Shown: positions 46,368-55,965 of the stretch, one piece after another
How positions within the stretch are numbered: position 1 is the first letter of the stretch
Layout: every line of letters begins with the position of its first letter
Origin: Clostridium luticellarii
Lineage (GTDB): Bacteria > Bacillota > Clostridia > Clostridiales > Clostridiaceae
Assembly (NCBI RefSeq): GCF_002995845.1
Contig: NZ_PVXP01000004.1
Coordinates: forward strand, 1 to 64,000
Length of the DNA: 64,000 nt
Direction of reading: 5' to 3'
The notes under the pieces: model-generated
Told to the model about the DNA's origin: nothing
What the model saw: only the letters and a program-made list of their open reading frames with translations
Database searches by the model: none
Program-made: the position numbers and the translations under genes

Positions 46368-46397
46368 TTGCACATATTATACATTCTGTGGTAAAAT
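46368..46397 (+). promoter_or_regulatory. sigma-A promoter of rpmB
   Basis: TTGCAC and TAAAAT are 18 bases apart on the plus strand. The predicted transcript starts near 46404, which rules out an rpmB start at 46403 and agrees with the GTG at 46442. Confidence 0.65.
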
Positions 46398-46441
46398 AAC
46401 TTATGTTTGAATTGTTTAGGGTCACTAAGGAGGTGTTTGCA

Positions 46442-46633
46442 GTGTCAAAGAAATGTGAAATATGTGGTAAGGGTCTTGTATTTGGAGTACAGTACAGCCA
46501 TTCACATCGTCAGTCTAAAAGAACCTGGTCGCCAAATATAAGAAAAATTAAGGCCATAGTCAATGGTACACCAAAAACTATACATGTTTGTTCGAGGTGC
46601 CTTCGTTCAGGAAAGGTTCAGCGTGCCATATAA
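46442..46633 (+). CDS. rpmB: 50S ribosomal protein L28
   Basis: A small large-subunit protein, the zinc-containing form: CEICGKG near the N-terminus and CSRCLRSGKVQRA near the end give four cysteines. It has 63 residues. The frame is open further up to 46403, but AAGGAGGTG lies before the GTG at 46442, giving the expected SKKCEICGKG start. It is the only plus-strand gene here. It converges with spoVM, and both share one terminator. Confidence 0.97.
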   Translation: MSKKCEICGKGLVFGVQYSHSHRQSKRTWSPNIRKIKAIVNGTPKTIHVCSRCLRSGKVQRAI

Positions 46634-46637
46634 AAAT

Positions 46638-46671
46638 AAAAATGCAGTTGTTTAGTTACAATTGCATTTTT
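46638..46671. terminator. bidirectional terminator between rpmB and spoVM
   Basis: A 14-bp stem (46638-46651 with 46658-46671, one G-U pair) and a 6-base loop have A-runs before and T-runs after on both strands. It follows the rpmB stop by 4 bases and the spoVM stop by 12 bases on the other strand. Confidence 0.85.
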
Positions 46672-46683
46672 GTGTTTATACGA

Positions 46684-46755
46684 TTATTTCTTTTTGGTGA
46701 AAAATTTTATAATTGCAGACAGGATACCCGGAAGTTTAAATGCAATAATTTTCAT
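46684..46755 (-). CDS. spoVM: stage V sporulation protein M
   Basis: A 23-residue amphipathic peptide, MKIIAFKLPGILSAIIKFF followed by TKKK. In Bacillus the 26-residue SpoVM marks the convex forespore membrane and anchors SpoIVA. Identification rests on three points: proline 9 is at the same place as the essential kink residue of Bacillus SpoVM; the MKxxxxKLP start agrees; and the locus between rpmB and thiN matches Bacillus exactly. The RBS is ideal (TAAGGAGGTAATTTG). It is too short for automatic gene calling. SpoIVA, its partner, is encoded at 62.4-63.9 kb. Confidence 0.88.
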   Translation of the reverse strand: MKIIAFKLPGILSAIIKFFTKKK

Positions 46756-46767
46756 CAAATTACCTCC

Positions 46768-46938
46768 TTATTTATGACGTTCTATTAAATACCATCCACA
46801 ATAAATTAATCCAGCACCTGCAGCTATTATCCATCCCCATATAGGGATAATAACTGTCATTAGGAATCCCACACCTATAGATAAAGCCACCAATCCGATT
46901 TTTCTTTTTGTTCTTCTTCTGAGTCCTCTTTTTTTCAC
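46768..46938 (-). CDS. 56-residue membrane protein cotranscribed with spoVM
   Basis: The start is a GTG with AAGGGATAATAAC before it. It has a very basic head (KKRGLRRRTKRK), then two hydrophobic spans (about 14-33 and 36-52) and a charged end (IERHK). The stop TAA is part of the spoVM Shine-Dalgarno TAAGGAGG, so translation is coupled. A sigma-E-type promoter lies 24-60 bases upstream. I do not recognise the family. It is absent from the Bacillus locus as I know it. A mother-cell sporulation role is inferred from promoter and partner only. Confidence 0.75.
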   Translation of the reverse strand: MKKRGLRRRTKRKIGLVALSIGVGFLMTVIIPIWGWIIAAGAGLIYCGWYLIERHK

Positions 46939-46968
46939 GTTATTATCCCTTAAAAATTGCTCTACATT

Positions 46969-46997
46969 ATTATATGCATTACATTACAGTATTGTTA
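46969..46997 (-). promoter_or_regulatory. sigma-E-type promoter of the 56-residue gene and spoVM
   Basis: On the minus strand CATATAAT fits the sigma-E -10 pattern CATAYAMT at all 8 positions. TAACAAT, 14 bases upstream, fits 5 of 7 positions of KMATATT. No TTGACA-like -35 fits the same -10 for sigma-A. Bacillus spoVM is a sigma-E gene, which agrees. Confidence 0.55.
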
Positions 46998-47004
46998 CAA
47001 TTAT

Positions 47005-47038
47005 TTGCACCTTAATTACAAATTGTCCATTGTAAATT
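47005..47038. repeat. degenerate clostridial intergenic repeat
   Basis: A run of ATTACAAATTGTCCATTGTAAATTG-like words, resembling 34596-34640 and 4478-4513. It lies just past the thiN stop, upstream of the sigma-E-type promoter. Confidence 0.35.
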
Positions 47039-47045
47039 GAATAAG

Positions 47046-47681
47046 TCAGTCTCTGCTTCTTATGAGAAGTAGTCTTCCACTGTCAAAAGTTATATTAACA
47101 CTGCTTTTTAAAAATTCATTTGATATGGTCCTTCCATCCCCCAATTTAAGATTGTAATTATGAAGCTTGTATCTTGCACCTATAATACTCAAATTACTGA
47201 CTATGTCACAATAGGCATGAAGGGAAAAGCTTTCCCCTTCACTGCCCTCTATTGTAATTGGTTTGTCTATCAGCTCAACAGTATTGTGTTCATCTTTTAT
47301 GTAAGCTTTCACTCCCTTTAAATTGCATTTCAAAAGCATTCCCAAATTTCCCAAAAGGTGATCCACCCTGCTTCCAGTAACTCCAAGAAGCACTATTTCA
47401 TCTGCCTTTAATTCTAAAGCTCTGTCAATTACTATCTCAGTATCTGTAGCATTTTTAGCTTTAGGATATTTTTCTACAGTACAATTTTTTTTTTCGAAAA
47501 ATTCCAGCACATTTCTATCTATGGAATCAAAGTCCCCTATAAGGTATTCAGGTATTATATTATATTTATACAGACAATTTCCGCCACCATCTGCACATAT
47601 CAAAATTGATTTCCCATCGAGTTCCCCTTTGATCAGCTCCTTAGAAGGTGCATGTCCTCCCGAAACTATAACTGCTTTCAT
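47046..47681 (-). CDS. thiN: thiamine pyrophosphokinase
   Basis: Converts thiamine to thiamine diphosphate. It has 211 residues. The N-terminus VIVSGGHAPSKELI is followed by ICADGGGNCLYKYNIIPEYLIGDFDSID, TDTEIVIDRALE and the GSRVDHLLGNLG core, the family's conserved acidic and glycine motifs. The start is 1 base after the rpe stop. It belongs to rsgA-rpe-thiN as in Bacillus. Confidence 0.95.
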   Translation of the reverse strand: MKAVIVSGGHAPSKELIKGELDGKSILICADGGGNCLYKYNIIPEYLIGDFDSIDRNVLEFFEKKNCTVEKYPKAKNATDTEIVIDRALELKADEIVLLGVTGSRVDHLLGNLGMLLKCNLKGVKAYIKDEHNTVELIDKPITIEGSEGESFSLHAYCDIVSNLSIIGARYKLHNYNLKLGDGRTISNEFLKSSVNITFDSGRLLLIRSRD

Positions 47682-47682
47682 A

Positions 47683-48333
47683 TTAAATTCCTTCCCTCAG
47701 CATCTTTATATTCTCCTCTATACTACCATCTCTAAACACAGCAGAACCCGCCACAATCACATTTGCTCCATTTTTCACTGCACTGCCTATGTTGTGTTTT
47801 GAAATACCGCCATCTACTTCTATCAACAGATTTTCATTGTATTTATCACTTAAAGCTTTAACTTCTCTTATTTTTTCAGAGCAGTAATCTATGTATTTTT
47901 GTCCACCGAATCCAGGATTTACAGACATTATAAGAACCATATCCAGATCAGATATCAGATATTTTATATTATCTACCAGTGTAGCAGGATTTAACGCAAC
48001 CGCTGCCTTCACACCAAGACTCCTTATATAACTCAAAGTTCTGTCCAGATGATTGTCAGCTTCAAAATGCACTGTTATGATATCTGCTCCTGCTTTTACA
48101 AAACTCTCTATATATCTGGCAGGTTCCTGTATCATCAAATGCACGTCAAAAGGCAGTTTTGTATACCTTCGTATGCTTTTTATAATGGGTACCCCAAAAC
48201 TTATATTTGGTACAAAGTTCCCATCCATCACATCTATATGAACTAAATCCGCTCCATATTTATCCAAAGCCTTTATCTCTTCTCCCAGCCTTGAAAAATC
48301 TGCCGATAATATGGAAGGTGCTATTTTTATCAT
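47683..48333 (-). CDS. rpe: ribulose-phosphate 3-epimerase
   Basis: Interconverts ribulose 5-phosphate and xylulose 5-phosphate in the pentose phosphate pathway. It has 216 residues, a TIM barrel. IAPSILSADFSRLGEEI and VHIDVMDGNFVPNISFG hold metal and catalytic residues, and MSVNPGFGGQKY and EVDGGI follow. It sits 40 bases after rsgA. Confidence 0.98.
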   Translation of the reverse strand: MIKIAPSILSADFSRLGEEIKALDKYGADLVHIDVMDGNFVPNISFGVPIIKSIRRYTKLPFDVHLMIQEPARYIESFVKAGADIITVHFEADNHLDRTLSYIRSLGVKAAVALNPATLVDNIKYLISDLDMVLIMSVNPGFGGQKYIDYCSEKIREVKALSDKYNENLLIEVDGGISKHNIGSAVKNGANVIVAGSAVFRDGSIEENIKMLREGI

Positions 48334-48373
48334 TGTGTATTATCTCCTTTTTAATATTAATAGTAATAAGATA

Positions 48374-49237
48374 TCAATACTTTTTTCTACAGGAAATCTC
48401 ATCCAAAAGCTTAATATAAAAATTGTATCTCTCTCTGCTTATGGTTCCTCTTTCCACAGAAGCCTTAACTGCACATTTGGGTTCTTTATGATGGATGCAT
48501 CCTGTAAACCTACACTTTCCCAGCGATTCAACAAACTCGGGAAAACAGTATTGGAGTTTTTCCTTAGGTATATTACTTGTATCCAGTGAAGAAAATCCAG
48601 GAGTATCCACCACAAATCCTTCCTCGCTTTCTATAAGCTGGCTGTGTCTGGTGGTATGTTTGCCTCTGTTTAATTTCTCACTTATACTCCCCGTTTCCAT
48701 AAGTTTTCTCCCGCAGATGGAATTTAAAATGGTGGATTTCCCCACACCAGACGGCCCGCACAGCACGGTGATATTTCCCTTGATTTTTTCCCTCACTTGT
48801 TCAATGCCATATCCTTCCTTCGCCTTAAGCTGCAGGACTTCATAACCTACATTTTTTATTCTGTCCATAACATCCATTTCCTCTTTTTTCTTGGGTAAAT
48901 CCATTTTATTAAAGCATACAATTATTTCCAAATCATTGTACTCACAATTTACAAGGATTCTATTCAACAAATCCTCATTTATTTTAGGATGATCAAATGC
49001 AAAGATCACTAGAGCTTGAGTTACATTCGCCACTGCAGGTCTTTTGAGATAACTTTTTCTGGTATAAATTTTATCAATGACTCCCTGATTCCTCTCCACT
49101 GTGATGTTTACGTAATCCCCGACCAGAGGGGAAAGTTCATCGTACCTGAACTTTCCCCTGGCCCTGCATTCAATCACTCCAGTTTCAGTTTTTATATAGT
49201 AGAATCCGCCTATTCCCTTAATTATAATTCCCTTCAT
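48374..49237 (-). CDS. rsgA: small ribosomal subunit biogenesis GTPase RsgA
   Basis: Circularly permuted GTPase that checks maturation of the 30S decoding site. An OB-fold N-terminus is followed by [10 protein letters not shown] (G4), [16 protein letters not shown] (G1) and DTPGFSSLD (G3). The C-terminal zinc knuckle is [16 protein letters not shown]. The frame opens with a TTG four codons earlier, inside the RBS TTGGGAGGG. The ATG at 49237 is preferred, giving 287 residues. It is next to prkC-stp, as in Bacillus. Confidence 0.96.
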   Translation of the reverse strand: MKGIIIKGIGGFYYIKTETGVIECRARGKFRYDELSPLVGDYVNITVERNQGVIDKIYTRKSYLKRPAVANVTQALVIFAFDHPKINEDLLNRILVNCEYNDLEIIVCFNKMDLPKKKEEMDVMDRIKNVGYEVLQLKAKEGYGIEQVREKIKGNITVLCGPSGVGKSTILNSICGRKLMETGSISEKLNRGKHTTRHSQLIESEEGFVVDTPGFSSLDTSNIPKEKLQYCFPEFVESLGKCRFTGCIHHKEPKCAVKASVERGTISRERYNFYIKLLDEISCRKKY

Positions 49238-49296
49238 AATCCCTCCCAATTCATATTTTGTCCGTAGCTGAGCTCAAGTTATGTTCTTAATTTTGC

Positions 49297-51189
49297 CTAA
49301 TTTCCTGTGGTACCTGGGTTTGGATTCTTATCTCCTCCTGAATTATTGCCGCTGCCGCCGTTGTTTTGAGAACCTCCGCCATTACCATTCTCATTTTGCT
49401 GTCCGCCACTATTCTGTCCGCCGCCATTTTCTCCGGTACCATTGCCGCTGTTTTCTTCAGTATTATTATTTTGAGACCCACCATTATCGTCTTTATTTTC
49501 AGGTTCCTTATATACATAGTAGGTCAAAGTCACAGTAGTTCCTTCCTTGACCTGCTGCGAGGCCCCTACACTTTGATTTGTGACACCCAGATTTTCCTTG
49601 GTTTTGTCAGATGTCTCCACTGGATTTTGAGCAACTCTCAAACCCGCATTTTTTAGTATGGCCTCTGCATCGCCTATACTTCTACCTGAAACATCCGGAA
49701 CTGTAACATATTTCACTTCAGCTCCTTTGCTCACCACAAGATTCACTTTTGCTCCATCCTTCACCTTGGAATCCGCTTCAGGGTCCTGACTTATAACCTG
49801 TCCCTGGGACACTGTATCACTGTATCTGTAGGATATATTCCCAACACTGAGCCCACTGCTGCTTATAATATTCTTTGCCGTATTCAAATCTATACCAACC
49901 ACATTTGGAACGCCCATGGTGTCGGTTCCTTCACTTATAATCACTCTTACATCTGAATTCACTTTTACCTTTGTGCCAGCCTTGGGAAAGCATTCAATTA
50001 CCGTTCCCTCAGGTTTATCACTTTTTTCCTTAGCCCCCACTACGAAATTAAGTTTTTTACTTTCCACCAGTTTTTTTGCTTCATCCTGTTTCATCCCGAC
50101 TATATTCGGCACTGCAGCTTCCACAGAGTTGCCATGCTTGCTGAAGGCAAAATATCCCGAAACTGCACCTATCACTATCACCAGCATAAACAATGCTACT
50201 ATAAGTATGGTTTTCTTTTTTTTGGAATCAAGTACTGGTTTGGGTTTTTTATCTTCCAATTCATCCTCATAGCCGTAATCTTCTTCATTATTATAGCTGT
50301 CATTTACATCCACAGGATCCATTATACGTGTCATGTCATCATTTAAGTCATCTTCCGTCAAATTCAATTTTTGATTGTTTTCTATCTTCTTTAGATCCAC
50401 CAGCATATCTTCCATGGTCTGATATCTCTTTATGGGCTCCTTTTCTACCGCTTTAAGTATCAATTTATTCAAGCTTTCAGGCACGTTTTCATTCAGCTTT
50501 ATAGGTGGAACTACCGGTTCCTGTATGTGTTTTAGTGCTATGGATACAGGGCTTTCTGCATCATAGGGGACACGTCCTGTAACCATTTCATACATTACTA
50601 TTCCAAGAGAATAGATATCTGTTCTAAAATCTACAAAACTGCCTTTTGCCTGTTCCGGAGAAAAATAATGCGCGGATCCCATTATCTTGTTTGAGTTGGT
50701 TATAGTTACCGAATTCGAAGCTTTTGCAATTCCAAAATCTGTTACCTTCACTATTCCATCTTCTGTTACAAGAATATTATGAGGTTTTATATCTCTATGT
50801 ATAATATTGTTCTTATGTGCACATTTTATGGCCTTGGCTATCTGAATAGCTATCTCTATTGTTTTCTCCGAAGGTATTCTGACCTCTTCTTTTATTATCT
50901 GTTTCAATGTCTTTCCGGAAACATATTCCATAACTATATAATTTATGTCATCCTGGGTCCCTACATCATATATATTAACTATATTATTGTCTGAAAGACT
51001 TGCTGCTGCTGTAGCTTCCCTCTTGAACTTTTGAACAAATTCACTATCGCTTGAAAATTGTTCTTTGAGAACTTTTACTGCTACATTTCTATTCAAAAGA
51101 TGGTCTGTGGCTCTATAGACAACTGCCATTCCACCTTCTCCTATCTTTTCCAGAGGTTCATATCTATTCCCTAGCATGATCCCTATCAT
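49297..51189 (-). CDS. prkC: PASTA-domain serine/threonine protein kinase
   Basis: A membrane kinase that senses peptidoglycan fragments and controls growth and germination in Bacillus. The kinase domain covers about 5-265: GEGGMAVVY, IIHRDIKPHNI and VTDFGIAKA. One membrane span lies near 335-355 (ILIVALFMLVIVIGAVSGYFAF). Three PASTA repeats follow (VPNIVG, VPNVVG, VPDVSG), and a Gly/Asn-rich tail of about 65 residues. The frame starts earlier, but AAGGAGAGGG precedes the ATG at 51189, giving 630 residues. The start overlaps the end of stp by 26 bases. A start at 51177 (MLGNRYE) remains possible. Confidence 0.95.
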   Translation of the reverse strand: MIGIMLGNRYEPLEKIGEGGMAVVYRATDHLLNRNVAVKVLKEQFSSDSEFVQKFKREATAAASLSDNNIVNIYDVGTQDDINYIVMEYVSGKTLKQIIKEEVRIPSEKTIEIAIQIAKAIKCAHKNNIIHRDIKPHNILVTEDGIVKVTDFGIAKASNSVTITNSNKIMGSAHYFSPEQAKGSFVDFRTDIYSLGIVMYEMVTGRVPYDAESPVSIALKHIQEPVVPPIKLNENVPESLNKLILKAVEKEPIKRYQTMEDMLVDLKKIENNQKLNLTEDDLNDDMTRIMDPVDVNDSYNNEEDYGYEDELEDKKPKPVLDSKKKKTILIVALFMLVIVIGAVSGYFAFSKHGNSVEAAVPNIVGMKQDEAKKLVESKKLNFVVGAKEKSDKPEGTVIECFPKAGTKVKVNSDVRVIISEGTDTMGVPNVVGIDLNTAKNIISSSGLSVGNISYRYSDTVSQGQVISQDPEADSKVKDGAKVNLVVSKGAEVKYVTVPDVSGRSIGDAEAILKNAGLRVAQNPVETSDKTKENLGVTNQSVGASQQVKEGTTVTLTYYVYKEPENKDDNGGSQNNNTEENSGNGTGENGGGQNSGGQQNENGNGGGSQNNGGSGNNSGGDKNPNPGTTGN

Positions 51190-51904
51190 CTTTACCCTCT
51201 CCTTCAAAAACAATAACTGATATATTGTCCCTTCCGCCTCTAAGATTACTGAGTTCTATCAATTGTTTACAGGCATTCATGTTATTGTTATTCATTATTA
51301 TATCATACATTTCATCAGTGCTTACCCCATTGGACAATCCATCAGTACAGAGTATGACTCTGTTTACATCTTTCAAATCCACCTGAAACAAATCCACTTT
51401 TACGGATAAATTAGTTCCCAGGGCCCTGGTTATTATATTTTTATTGGGATGAATTGCCGCTTCATCCTCTGTTATGCTTCCTTCATCAACCAGCTGCTGC
51501 ACAAGAGAATGATCTTTAGTGATCTTAGATACACCATCATATTTTACAACATAACATCCACTATCGCCTACATTGGCCACTACCATTTTCATGTTCTTAA
51601 CAAGGCAGGCCGTTATAGTTGTCCCCATTCCTCCAAATTCATTATTGCTCCTGGATAGTTTATAGATCTTTTCATTTGCCAGATTTATAGCTTCCAGCAG
51701 ATCTTTTTCCATATCCTCCATATCTTTAGACTTTATATGGGAGATAGTTGTCTCCACTGCAATTTTACTGGCAACTTCTCCTGCATTATGTCCACCCATT
51801 CCATCCGCTATTACATACAAATTTAAGTCCTTTCCATTATAGAAATCCGCAAAATCTTCATTCAGTTTTCTCACTTTGCCTACATCTGACAAGATCCCAA
51901 CCAT
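51164..51904 (-). CDS. stp: PPM-type serine/threonine protein phosphatase
   Basis: Removes phosphates placed by PrkC. It has 246 residues. The PP2C metal motifs are [45 protein letters not shown] and [11 protein letters not shown]. The RBS is GAAAGGGTG. Its first 47 bases lie inside the end of rlmN, and its end overlaps prkC by 26 bases, so three genes are locked together. It corresponds to prpC in Bacillus. Confidence 0.96.
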   Translation of the reverse strand: MVGILSDVGKVRKLNEDFADFYNGKDLNLYVIADGMGGHNAGEVASKIAVETTISHIKSKDMEDMEKDLLEAINLANEKIYKLSRSNNEFGGMGTTITACLVKNMKMVVANVGDSGCYVVKYDGVSKITKDHSLVQQLVDEGSITEDEAAIHPNKNIITRALGTNLSVKVDLFQVDLKDVNRVILCTDGLSNGVSTDEMYDIIMNNNNMNACKQLIELSNLRGGRDNISVIVFEGEGKDDRDHARE

Positions 51905-52955
51905 TTTCTACACCCTTTCTATACCTTTTTGATTCCAAATAACTTCTTCTCAATTGTCCACAAGCGGCATCTATATCCGAACCCATTTCTCTTCTTATGG
52001 TAACTTCAAGTCCATTTTCATGGAGTTTATCATAAAAATCCTGTATATTGCTCAGAGAAGATTTCCTGAGTTCATTTTCTCTAACCTGATTTACAGGTAT
52101 CAAATTCACATGACATAACAATCCCTTAAGCAATTGAATTAAATCTTCGGCACATTTTAAATCATCATTTACACCTCTTGCTAAAGCATATTCAAAGGAT
52201 ATTCTTCGGCCAGTTTTATTTATATAGTATCTACATGCATCTATTATCTCAGGTACAGAGTATTTATTTGCAATAGGCATTATCTTTTTTCTTCTGATAT
52301 CATCCGGGGAATGCAGTGATATAGCCAAAGTTATCTGTAGGTTTTCGTCTGCCAGCTGTTTTATCCTGGGTACTATGCCACAGGTAGAAAGAGTTATATG
52401 TCTCTGACCTATGTTTAAGCTGTACTCACTGCTCACCATTTTTAAAAATTTCAACACATTATCATAGTTGTCCAGTGGTTCTCCACTTCCCATTAACACC
52501 ACATTGGAGATTCTTTCTCCTACTTCTCTTTGGGCTTCCAGCACCTGGCCCAATATCTCTCCACTGCTCAAATTTCTCACCATGCCATTTACAGTTGATG
52601 CACAGAATTTGCAGCCCATTCTACATCCAACCTGGGTTGAAACACACACGGAATTGCCATGTCTGTACTTCATAACTACTGTCTCTATGACATTTCCATC
52701 TCTGTATCTATATAAAAATTTAAAAGTATCTTTTGATTTTGACTCATACTTCTTAACTAAATCAGGAATCTCTATATAAAAATTTTTTTTCAGTTTTGCA
52801 GTCAATGGCTTGGAAATATTAGTCATACAATCAAAATCCCATTGACTTTTTTTATACAGCCAGTCAATTATCTGACCCGCCCTAAATTTATTTTCATCAT
52901 TATCTTTCATCCAGTTTCTCAAATCTTCCATATTGAAGTCCAAAATATTATACAT
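51858..52955 (-). CDS. rlmN: 23S rRNA/tRNA adenine-C2-methyltransferase RlmN
   Basis: Radical-SAM enzyme forming m2A2503 in 23S rRNA and m2A37 in some tRNAs. The cluster motif is [12 protein letters not shown] near 115-125. The methyl-carrying cysteine is in AACGQL near the end. It has 365 residues, about 25-30 beyond the usual end at ACGQL; this tail ([18 protein letters not shown]) overlaps the stp start and may be a by-product of the overlap. It follows rsmB by 13 bases. Confidence 0.96.
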   Translation of the reverse strand: MYNILDFNMEDLRNWMKDNDENKFRAGQIIDWLYKKSQWDFDCMTNISKPLTAKLKKNFYIEIPDLVKKYESKSKDTFKFLYRYRDGNVIETVVMKYRHGNSVCVSTQVGCRMGCKFCASTVNGMVRNLSSGEILGQVLEAQREVGERISNVVLMGSGEPLDNYDNVLKFLKMVSSEYSLNIGQRHITLSTCGIVPRIKQLADENLQITLAISLHSPDDIRRKKIMPIANKYSVPEIIDACRYYINKTGRRISFEYALARGVNDDLKCAEDLIQLLKGLLCHVNLIPVNQVRENELRKSSLSNIQDFYDKLHENGLEVTIRREMGSDIDAACGQLRRSYLESKRYRKGVENGWDLVRCRQSEKTE

Positions 52956-52968
52956 ATATTTATTGCAC

Positions 52969-54300
52969 CTACCTAAATCTCATCATTTTTGCAATAAAAA
53001 ACCCATCCATATTGTCATCTGGAAGTATGGTAATGTAACCTTCCCTATGATAAATTATATTTTTTAAATCACCCAAGTCCAGTTTTTCCAATTTGAACTG
53101 AGGATTTTTATCAATAAACCAATTTACATTTTCACCATTTTCCCTCTTGTTCAAGGTACAGCTGGAATATATAAGCTTTCCACCCGGCTTTACATATTTT
53201 GATGCATTCATCATAATATTCCTCTGTACTTTTATCAGGTTATTCATGGACCTTTCATCCTTATTCCATTTGATCTCAGGTTTTTTCCTTATTATACCGA
53301 GCCCAGAACAGGGAACATCAATAAGAACCCTGTCTGCTGTATTCCGTAGTTCTTCTACATAAATTTCAGCATTCATCCTGCTGCAGATAATATTTTTAAT
53401 TCCCAGCCTGTCGGCATTTTCTCTCACAAGTTCCAGCTTCTTTTCATGCAGATCATAGGAATACACTTTTCCTGTATTTTTCATAAGCTCAGCCATGTGA
53501 CAGGATTTTCCTCCCGGTGCACTGCATAGATCAAGTAAAGTCATGTTCTCTTCAACATCCATAATATCAGCTACCAGCATTGCACTTTCATCCTGTACTG
53601 TAATATATCCTTTTTTAAAAAGAGGATTGAACTCCACATTGCTACCCCTTTTTATAATTATAGCTTCTTTACATATAGTACCTCTCTCTACATCATATCC
53701 ATTTTCTATAAGTTCATTCCATACTTTACCATATTCTGTTTTTAGATTATTCACTCTCACTGTAATTTTGGGAATCTCATTTGAATTTTTTAATATTTTC
53801 TTCCCTGCACTTTCGCCATATTGGGTGATAATAAGTTTAGTCATCCAGGGCAAAAAAGAATATTCAAAACTCAATCTGTCAATTATATTATTTTTGTACT
53901 CACAGGGGAGATGTTCTTTATTTCTCAGATAATTTCTCAAGACACCATTCACCAATCTGGATAATTTGACTGATCTTTTTTTGGAAATTTCTACGGCCTC
54001 ATTTACTACTGCAAATTCAGGGATTTTATCCAGATATTTCAGCTGATATATGGACATTCTGAGTATATTCAATATATCAGCATCCATTTTCTCCAGATTG
54101 CTCTTTATAAAAACAGCCAATATGTTGTCAATAGTATACTTATATTTTAAGGTTCCATACACTATCTCCGTAACCAGTCCTCTATCCTTCGCATTCAAAT
54201 TTTCTCTATTTAAATACATACTCAAAATTATATTGGAATATGCCTTGCTGCACAACACCTGTTTAAGTATTTGAACTGCTATATTTCTAGCATTTGTCAT
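52969..54300 (-). CDS. rsmB: 16S rRNA (cytosine-967-C5)-methyltransferase RsmB (Sun)
   Basis: Methylates C967 on the small subunit. The N-terminal NusB-like helical domain covers about 1-140. The SAM-binding core holds [17 protein letters not shown], and the two catalytic cysteines are in [18 protein letters not shown] and [10 protein letters not shown]. It has 443 residues. It sits between yugP and rlmN in the fmt-rsmB-rlmN chain known from Bacillus. Confidence 0.96.
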   Translation of the reverse strand: MTNARNIAVQILKQVLCSKAYSNIILSMYLNRENLNAKDRGLVTEIVYGTLKYKYTIDNILAVFIKSNLEKMDADILNILRMSIYQLKYLDKIPEFAVVNEAVEISKKRSVKLSRLVNGVLRNYLRNKEHLPCEYKNNIIDRLSFEYSFLPWMTKLIITQYGESAGKKILKNSNEIPKITVRVNNLKTEYGKVWNELIENGYDVERGTICKEAIIIKRGSNVEFNPLFKKGYITVQDESAMLVADIMDVEENMTLLDLCSAPGGKSCHMAELMKNTGKVYSYDLHEKKLELVRENADRLGIKNIICSRMNAEIYVEELRNTADRVLIDVPCSGLGIIRKKPEIKWNKDERSMNNLIKVQRNIMMNASKYVKPGGKLIYSSCTLNKRENGENVNWFIDKNPQFKLEKLDLGDLKNIIYHREGYITILPDDNMDGFFIAKMMRFR

Positions 54301-54334
54301 AATTCTACCTCAATTCATAGCATACATCTATTCA

Positions 54335-55012
54335 CTAATTTCTATCTCTGCTTATATATATGAGTCTAAGCAAATTAGCTATGGCAGTCAATGCAGCTGC
54401 TACATAAGTCATGGCAGCAGCACTTAAAACTGACCTGGCTCCCTTTAACTCATCTGAATAGAGTATATTTCTCCCTTCCAGTATTTTTAAAGCTCTTCTT
54501 GAAGCATTCAGCTCCACAGGAAGAGTTATTATCTGAAATAAAACCACCAGTGTAAATAAAATTATACCTACCTGCACAAGTCCTCTTATTCCCAAAATAA
54601 ATCCTGCCAAAAACAATATCCATGAGGCACTGGAACCAAAATTAACTGCAGGTACAATGGCATTCCTTATGACAAGGGGAATATATCCATTTTTATGCTG
54701 AATAGCATGGCCGGTTTCATGGGCTGCCACACCTATTGATGCCACAGAATTTCCGTAATAAACATCCTCCGACAGTCTCATTACCCTTTTAGAAGGATCA
54801 TAATGATCGCTGAGTTTTCCCGGTATAAGTTCCACCGGTACATCATAGAGCCCGCTGCCATCTAAAAGCATTCTAGCCACCTGGGCACCTGTATATCCAT
54901 TGTGGCTTCTATATCTGGAATACTTTTGAAAAGCGGAAGATACTCTGTATTGGGCCCAAATTGCTACTAAAAGTGCTGGAATCAATATAATAAAACTACT
55001 GTCAAAAAACAT
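54335..55012 (-). CDS. YugP family neutral zinc metallopeptidase
   Basis: A membrane metalloprotease of 225 residues. The zinc site HETGHAIQH (about 98-106) is flanked by an N-terminal membrane segment and two or three further segments near 125-190 (SSASWILFLAGFILGIRG). ASRRALKILEGRNIL follows. Family members are widespread in Firmicutes but the target is not known. Here it is inserted between fmt and rsmB, which in Bacillus are adjacent. Confidence 0.92.
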   Translation of the reverse strand: MFFDSSFIILIPALLVAIWAQYRVSSAFQKYSRYRSHNGYTGAQVARMLLDGSGLYDVPVELIPGKLSDHYDPSKRVMRLSEDVYYGNSVASIGVAAHETGHAIQHKNGYIPLVIRNAIVPAVNFGSSASWILFLAGFILGIRGLVQVGIILFTLVVLFQIITLPVELNASRRALKILEGRNILYSDELKGARSVLSAAAMTYVAAALTAIANLLRLIYISRDRN

Positions 55013-55032
55013 AAATTACACCTCCACACAAA

Positions 55033-55965
55033 TTATTTTCCTAATAAAACACCTGGTTCCATGGAATGTCCTCTTATATACTCACTGACTTCCATGGGTC
55101 TTTTCCCTGGAAACTGCATTTTTTTTATCAAAATAACTCCTTTCCCACAGGCAACCTTGATACCTGATTGGGAAATTTCAAGTATACATCCAGCTTCCTT
55201 TGAAGTCGTTTCATTAAGTACATCCACCTGATATATCTTCATGTTTTCACCACTATACTGAGTATATGCAATAGGCCACGGATTTAAACCCCTGACAAAA
55301 TTTTTTATTTCAAAGCTGCCGAGATTCCAGTCTATATTTGCCATATTCTTGGATAACATCCCTGCATAATCAGTTGGAGTTTCTCCCTGTTTCTTTCTCA
55401 CAATTGAACCTGCTTCCAGTCCTTCAAGTGTCTTTACCAGTAAATCTGCTCCATCTTCCTTCAATATATCTGTAAGCTCCCCCGCAGTCATATCTTCTGA
55501 AATCGGTGCAAAACTATTTAAGAGGATGTCCCCGGTATCCAGACCGGTATCCATGAACATGGTGGTATTTCCACTTTCCTTTTCTCCATTTATAATACAC
55601 CAGTTTATGGGCGCTGCGCCTCTGTATTTGGGCAGCAGGGATGCATGCAGGTTGATGCATCCTTTTTTAGGTATATCCAGCACTTCTTTTGTAAGAATTT
55701 GTCCATAGGCTACTACTACTATAAAATCTATTTTCATATCCTTTAAATCATCTAAGGCCTGAGTATCTTTTTTCAAACTCACAGGCTGATATATTGGAAT
55801 ATTATGCTTAAGCGCCTCTTCCTTAACCGGCGAAAAAGATATTTTTTTTCCTCTCCCCCTGGGTTTATCCGGCTGGGTAAATACCGCCGTGACATTGAAT
55901 TTATCTATTAATTTTTTCAGAGATGGCACTGAAAAATCAGGAGTCCCCATAAAAACTACATTCAT
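55033..55965 (-). CDS. fmt: methionyl-tRNA formyltransferase
   Basis: Formylates initiator Met-tRNA. It has 310 residues. [16 protein letters not shown], the [16 protein letters not shown] active-site block (with the Asn-His pair in INLHAS), and the GLDTGDIL loop are complete. The C-terminal barrel begins near 205. It overlaps the end of def by 4 bases (ATGA), so the formylation and deformylation genes are coupled. Confidence 0.98.
   Translation of the reverse strand: MNVVFMGTPDFSVPSLKKLIDKFNVTAVFTQPDKPRGRGKKISFSPVKEEALKHNIPIYQPVSLKKDTQALDDLKDMKIDFIVVVAYGQILTKEVLDIPKKGCINLHASLLPKYRGAAPINWCIINGEKESGNTTMFMDTGLDTGDILLNSFAPISEDMTAGELTDILKEDGADLLVKTLEGLEAGSIVRKKQGETPTDYAGMLSKNMANIDWNLGSFEIKNFVRGLNPWPIAYTQYSGENMKIYQVDVLNETTSKEAGCILEISQSGIKVACGKGVILIKKMQFPGKRPMEVSEYIRGHSMEPGVLLGK

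Noticed and set aside
46588-46788. 66-residue plus-strand frame after rpmB
   Set aside because: It crosses the rpmB terminator and is antisense to spoVM, and no RBS is present.
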